Source: Marsupella aquatica (taxonomy: Eukaryota; Marchantiophyta). From it: a stretch of 64,000 nt of DNA. The stretch spans positions 21,328,001 through 21,392,000 of the forward strand of contig OZ316891.1 in NCBI GenBank assembly GCA_973895155.1, written 5' to 3'. The position numbers and the translations under genes are program-made. Shown here piece after piece: positions 60,645-64,000 of this stretch (positions are counted from its first letter, which is position 1; each line of letters begins with the position of its first letter). A model generated the notes under the pieces. The model did not search any database and had not been told where the DNA came from. It saw only the letters and a program-made list of their open reading frames with translations.

Positions 60645-61021
60645 GAGCACTCCCACCAGTGCTCCACCAATGTGCCCCCTCATCGGGGAGTTCAGGTGAG
60701 CTAGCTTGTGCCTTCGAGAAGTGCTGATGACCTTTCCCGCCCTTCCCACCTTTCTGAGCTGAAGCATCTCTGCAAATAGTGCTGCATAGACATTCGACCA
60801 AATTTAAGAAGGCCGATTGAAATCGTCCATAGGTCTTGGCAGGCTGTATCGAGCTAAATTGTGGAGCGTAGGATTCCCGGCCTCAGTTAAAAAACCAACA
60901 TTGAGCTACGACGCTCAGCCGCGCAGACAGGGGCATGGTTGGGGTTCCAAAACTGGGCTCACGGGCTCTTCCAGGGTACTTACTCCCAGCTGGGCTCAAT
61001 AGTGGACTTGTGGGAGTGCTC
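60645..61021. mobile_element. 377-bp MITE-like element with GAGCACTCCCAC termini
   Basis: The left end GAGCACTCCCACCAGTGCTCC is matched in inverted orientation by the right end (GAGCACTCCCACAAGTCCAC on the minus strand). TAGTTT lies next to both ends (60639-60644 and, offset by one base, 61023-61028), a possible partial target duplication. The size and lack of coding capacity suggest a non-autonomous TIR element, with hAT or Mutator as the superfamilies to test. It lies 214 bp beyond the beta-xylosidase stop codon. Confidence 0.6.
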
Positions 61022-61602
61022 TTAGTTTGTAGGTTATGGTCTAAGTCCATAGGCTATTTTCAAGGTTAACTTTCTATGTTGATAGGCTAGTTAGTTAGAG
61101 GTTATTGTAAAGACATTGAAGTGGACACCCTGGTGACATGTTTTGACAATAACCTCAATTATTGAAAACTGACAGTTTCAGTATATGAGGAAGTCAATTA
61201 TGAAAGACCTCAACTGTTTTGGAACAGTTAAAAAATAAAACTTACCTCTCTACTCGACATAATGCTACTTATTCAAACCTTACACAAATGATGTAGTCTT
61301 GTTCACAAGGATAACAAAATTGCTTTCCATAGTATCATTGATGGTGATGTGTGACGATTCGTAGCAGAAGGGCGGAAGCCATCCTAATACTTGTCATAGG
61401 CGTAAAGGAGTTGTTCTTGAGGGTGGAAGCCATTCTAATACTTGCCATGTGTAAAGAGTCGTTCTTAGACCGGTGTGGTCTGAAATTTGTTTGTCCGTCC
61501 CGCAATGCCAGAATTTGAACACAGAGGATATCCGAAGATCACTATTCGTGCAATTTCACAATTTTATTTGTTTGTGACACTAAAAGCTTTGATCTCATCT
61601 CA

Positions 61603-62873
61603 TCATCTATAAAGCACACTACAGAATCCAAGAGCAGGAAACGCTCTGATCGATTCTTCAGCTATACCAGAAGGTACTCGGTTGGAGTTTGTCACTGTAG
61701 CATTGTCGAGCGTGTTCATCACGGATTGAAGGGCCTTTCTAAAACGAGAGTAAGATCAAATCAAACAATCCCATCCGTCTAAAGTTAGGGCTGTATGATG
61801 GCAGAGGCCTCAGCAATGTGTCCGGGTTGTAGAGCAATGCGACACCTGGTATTTGCTCATAAAAATGCAGAATGATGTGTAGCATCACTTATGCTGTCAG
61901 AACTTGGATGCATTGTTTCCCGCATTCATGTAGATGACTAATAAGGAGTTGTGCCAAAAACGGAAGAGGCATGTGAGAACCTTAAAAAAATTGGGCAGTT
62001 TTCGTCGATCTCAATTTTTAATGGGAACATCTTCCCTGGGCACCGAGTGGCGGAGAAATTCTCAACACTAGGATAGTGACAGAGCAACTGCTACATTGCT
62101 AATATTTGAATCAGCTCTAGAGTCCCAGGATTGGACTGCAAAGATGGGAGGTCCAAGATGTTTCCTAAGGCTTCGACAATTAGCGAAACTACAGGTCGGA
62201 GTCAGTCACCTTCCCATTGGAAAAGAGGTGCATCATGTATGCCTGCACATCGACAGACCAGTTTTGTGAAATTCAATAGTATAACTTGAAAGCATTAGGA
62301 TGTCGTCTTACAATAATGAAGAATCTCATGTTTGCCGTGTCCCACAAATCTGCTACTAAAATAAATCTCAAAGCGCGAACAAAGCTTGTGGTGAGTTCTC
62401 GTCGCTCATTCACTGGTACCAAGCCCCACACTTTTGAGGGTTTTAAAAACACTTGATTGGTGTCTAAACGAGCGCTACTCTAAAGCTGTTCAGTAGAGCT
62501 AATTATGCTCTCTACGTCTTCGACTCTCTCCAGCATGAATCCAAAGTTCTTCTGCCTTAACAGAACCTTTGCTCCACAGAGCTTGTATGTAAGAGAGGTG
62601 TAGACTTTCCCTAACAACATCCCCGCCCCCGACCCCATTCTTTGCCTCGCTTCAACTTGTTTCGTTTTAGGCTTATTTCCACATTTGGTGCCGCCATACT
62701 TCAGAGAAAAAGAAAATTTTGAAAGAATAGGAGCCGGGATAATGAGGAAAACTTAAAGAATGATAAGAACATGGAGATTTTCCTTGGCGTTCGAAATGCT
62801 TTGACATAATGCCAAAATCTAATGGGCCCCAGTCATCATCCTCAAATATATTACCCAGGGCCGATTTATACAA
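61603..62873 (-). CDS. Probable exons of an unrecognised conserved-looking gene
   Basis: Minus-strand segments read like exons: from 62873 after a strong TTTTTCAG acceptor (LYKSALGNIFEDDDWGPLDF, then GIMSKHFERQGKSPCSYH), a short one near 62237-62205 after GTGCAG (AYMMHLFSNGK|GTGACT), and a last one 61738-61603 after TTTTAG (KALQSVMNTLDNATVTNSNR, VPSGIAEESIRAFPALGF, stop at 61603-61605). The opposite strand is full of stops in the first segment. The residue patterns look conserved rather than random, but I do not recognise the family, and the phases I can see do not join all three, so at least one exon is missing from this model. Upstream exons would lie at higher coordinates. Confidence 0.4.
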
Positions 62874-63299
62874 CTGAAAAACACCCCAAAAGGACAAATG
62901 CTCCATTTGAGATTAGTAAAACGTTTCTGAAATTTTCTATTCAGATCCATGAATCTGAGACAGCAGAGTCAACTCCGTCTAAGGCCTCTTAAGTAACTCA
63001 CATCGCCATCTGAAAGGATGATACTTGATCAAATGGAAGCCGTAGGGCAAAGGAGTACTGAGCTGGGGTATGCAACAGAATTCTAAATTCCGACTAGGAC
63101 ATGATCCAAGTGACTGTCTTTTGCCTACATGAGCGCATGAAAAGAAAATAGCTATGACCGAATTTGTCATAGATCAAATTTGCGAACCCCTTCTTCTCTG
63201 TTGGACATGATTCGATGATTGCAGTTATCCTAATTTCTGTCAATGCACATGGCCTTAAGGGTTTAAGATTTTTTTGAAATCCCCTCACCTGTATAAATG

Positions 63300-64000
63300 A
63301 CTCAAATTTGTTGTCAAGCTCAGTTTTCTGCTGCAAGGGATGGGCATTTCCTTCATGGAGAATGGTTTGCAAGAGTCAATCAGAGTACTGAAGCACCAGT
63401 TGGTGCACTTTGCACAGGTGAGTCTCTATCACACTCTGTTCACTATGGACCATTCCAACTGACAGGCACGCACTACGCACCTGGTACTTTAGAGCTAGTA
63501 CAGTTCACTACTTGAAATCTATTGAGATACCTTGTACTAGCTTAGAGGTTTGCTAGTTGCATTCTTGGTAACTTCTTAAATTGCTGGAATATTCATTTTT
63601 ATGCATTTACGCTCGCTTCAGTGTCTCTCAAACCTGTTTGTACCTCAACTCCATCAACCCAGGGAACAGAACCTGTAAATGAAAGCGTAGAGCAGACACT
63701 GCAGAATGAGTACAGTAGAGACCACATATTCGTGAAACATTTCGTCGAAGATGAACACTCTACTGTAACTAGTTTGGTGTACATCTTCAAATTAAGTCCG
63801 GATGGTAATACCTGACCTTTCTTGTGATTGTCATCGCAGATGCTGAACTACTCCAGTATATTTTATTCACCGGGCTGATTGCACTTGCAGATTGGAAACT
63901 GCGCTACCAATATCCTGAGCTATCCAGACCTTTCAGGGTGCCACTCCATCCATGTCTGAACGTGATTGTTATCAGTACAAGCGCGTATGTATCTCAAACC
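63300..64000 (+). CDS. C-terminal exons of an APC/LAT-like amino acid transporter (partial)
   Basis: Exon ending at about 63411 with a GTGAGT donor encodes AQFSAARDGHFLHGEWFARV then NQSTEAPVGALCT, matching the loop after TM8 of APC transporters (SARDGHLP...H...TPV). An exon from about 63839 after ATCGCAG encodes DAELLQYILFTGLIALADWK then LRYQYPELSRPFRVPL, matching TM11 and the loop LRYxxPxLxRPFRVPL, as in L-type (SLC7-like) carriers. A short exon between them (about 10-15 residues) is expected and not identified. N-terminal exons are not visible to the left, so this may be a gene fragment; the coding sequence continues past 64000. Confidence 0.5.

Noticed and set aside
63094-63372. Minus-strand exon-like frame ending in CAG|GTGAGG
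   Set aside because: The same bases on the + strand encode the more convincing transporter segment SAARDGH...TEAPV with its own GTGAGT donor.

Overview
This is a nuclear segment of a land-plant genome. The evidence is split genes with GT-AG introns of roughly 50 to 750 bp, plant-type families (GH3 beta-xylosidase, an Em-type LEA protein, a DWNN/RING protein of the PQT3 type) and a large CACTA DNA transposon with Transposase_21, DUF4218 and DUF4216 sequence. The Em protein lacks the usual seed-plant second half of the Em motif, so I lean towards a bryophyte, lycophyte or fern, but the sequence alone does not settle the species.

Layout. 1-3998: two tandem-repeat arrays and unassigned DNA. 3999-5930 (-): calcineurin-like metallophosphoesterase, 5 exons. 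7839-8432: broken copy of the promoter, first exon and first intron of the downstream DWNN gene, directly in front of a TMEM42-like membrane protein gene (8746-9519, +). 9520-15765: intergenic DNA with several tandem duplications, a rearranged repeat pair and (CCCCT)n tracts. 15766-22969 (+): complete 16-exon RBBP6/PQT3-like DWNN-CCHC-RING-CCHC-RS protein. 23460-26480: two minisatellite families, one split by a tRNA-derived SINE. 27775-30949 (+): 9-exon DCN1-like NEDD8 ligase. 32296-33023 (-): two-exon Em/LEA group 1 gene. 33720-34500: AT microsatellite and a very G-rich block between direct repeats.

34803-51540 is a 16.7 kb CACTA element with matching terminal inverted repeats and TGCT on both flanks. 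It carries a decayed TNP2-type transposase, a TNPA/Transposase_24-like second gene and, unusually, an intact reading frame for a triple PHD-type zinc-finger protein resembling plant EDM2, an epigenetic regulator that acts at transposon-bearing genes. Its two ends are built differently: a 12-bp GTCAT array on the left and seven ~410-bp units rich in ATGAC on the right.

51541-55853: intergenic DNA with a second, inverted SINE copy and a 941-bp foldback element. 55854-60431 (+): secreted GH3 beta-xylosidase, 6 exons, followed by a decayed duplicate of its own 3' coding end and a 377-bp MITE-like element. 61603-62873 (-): likely exons of an unrecognised gene. 63300-64000 (+): 3' part of an APC-type amino acid transporter running off the window.

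The host genes are unrelated single genes, not an operon or cluster: cell-wall hydrolysis (BXL), ubiquitin and NEDD8 pathways (PQT3-like, DCN1-like), desiccation protection (Em). The most notable part is the transposon and its PHD cargo.
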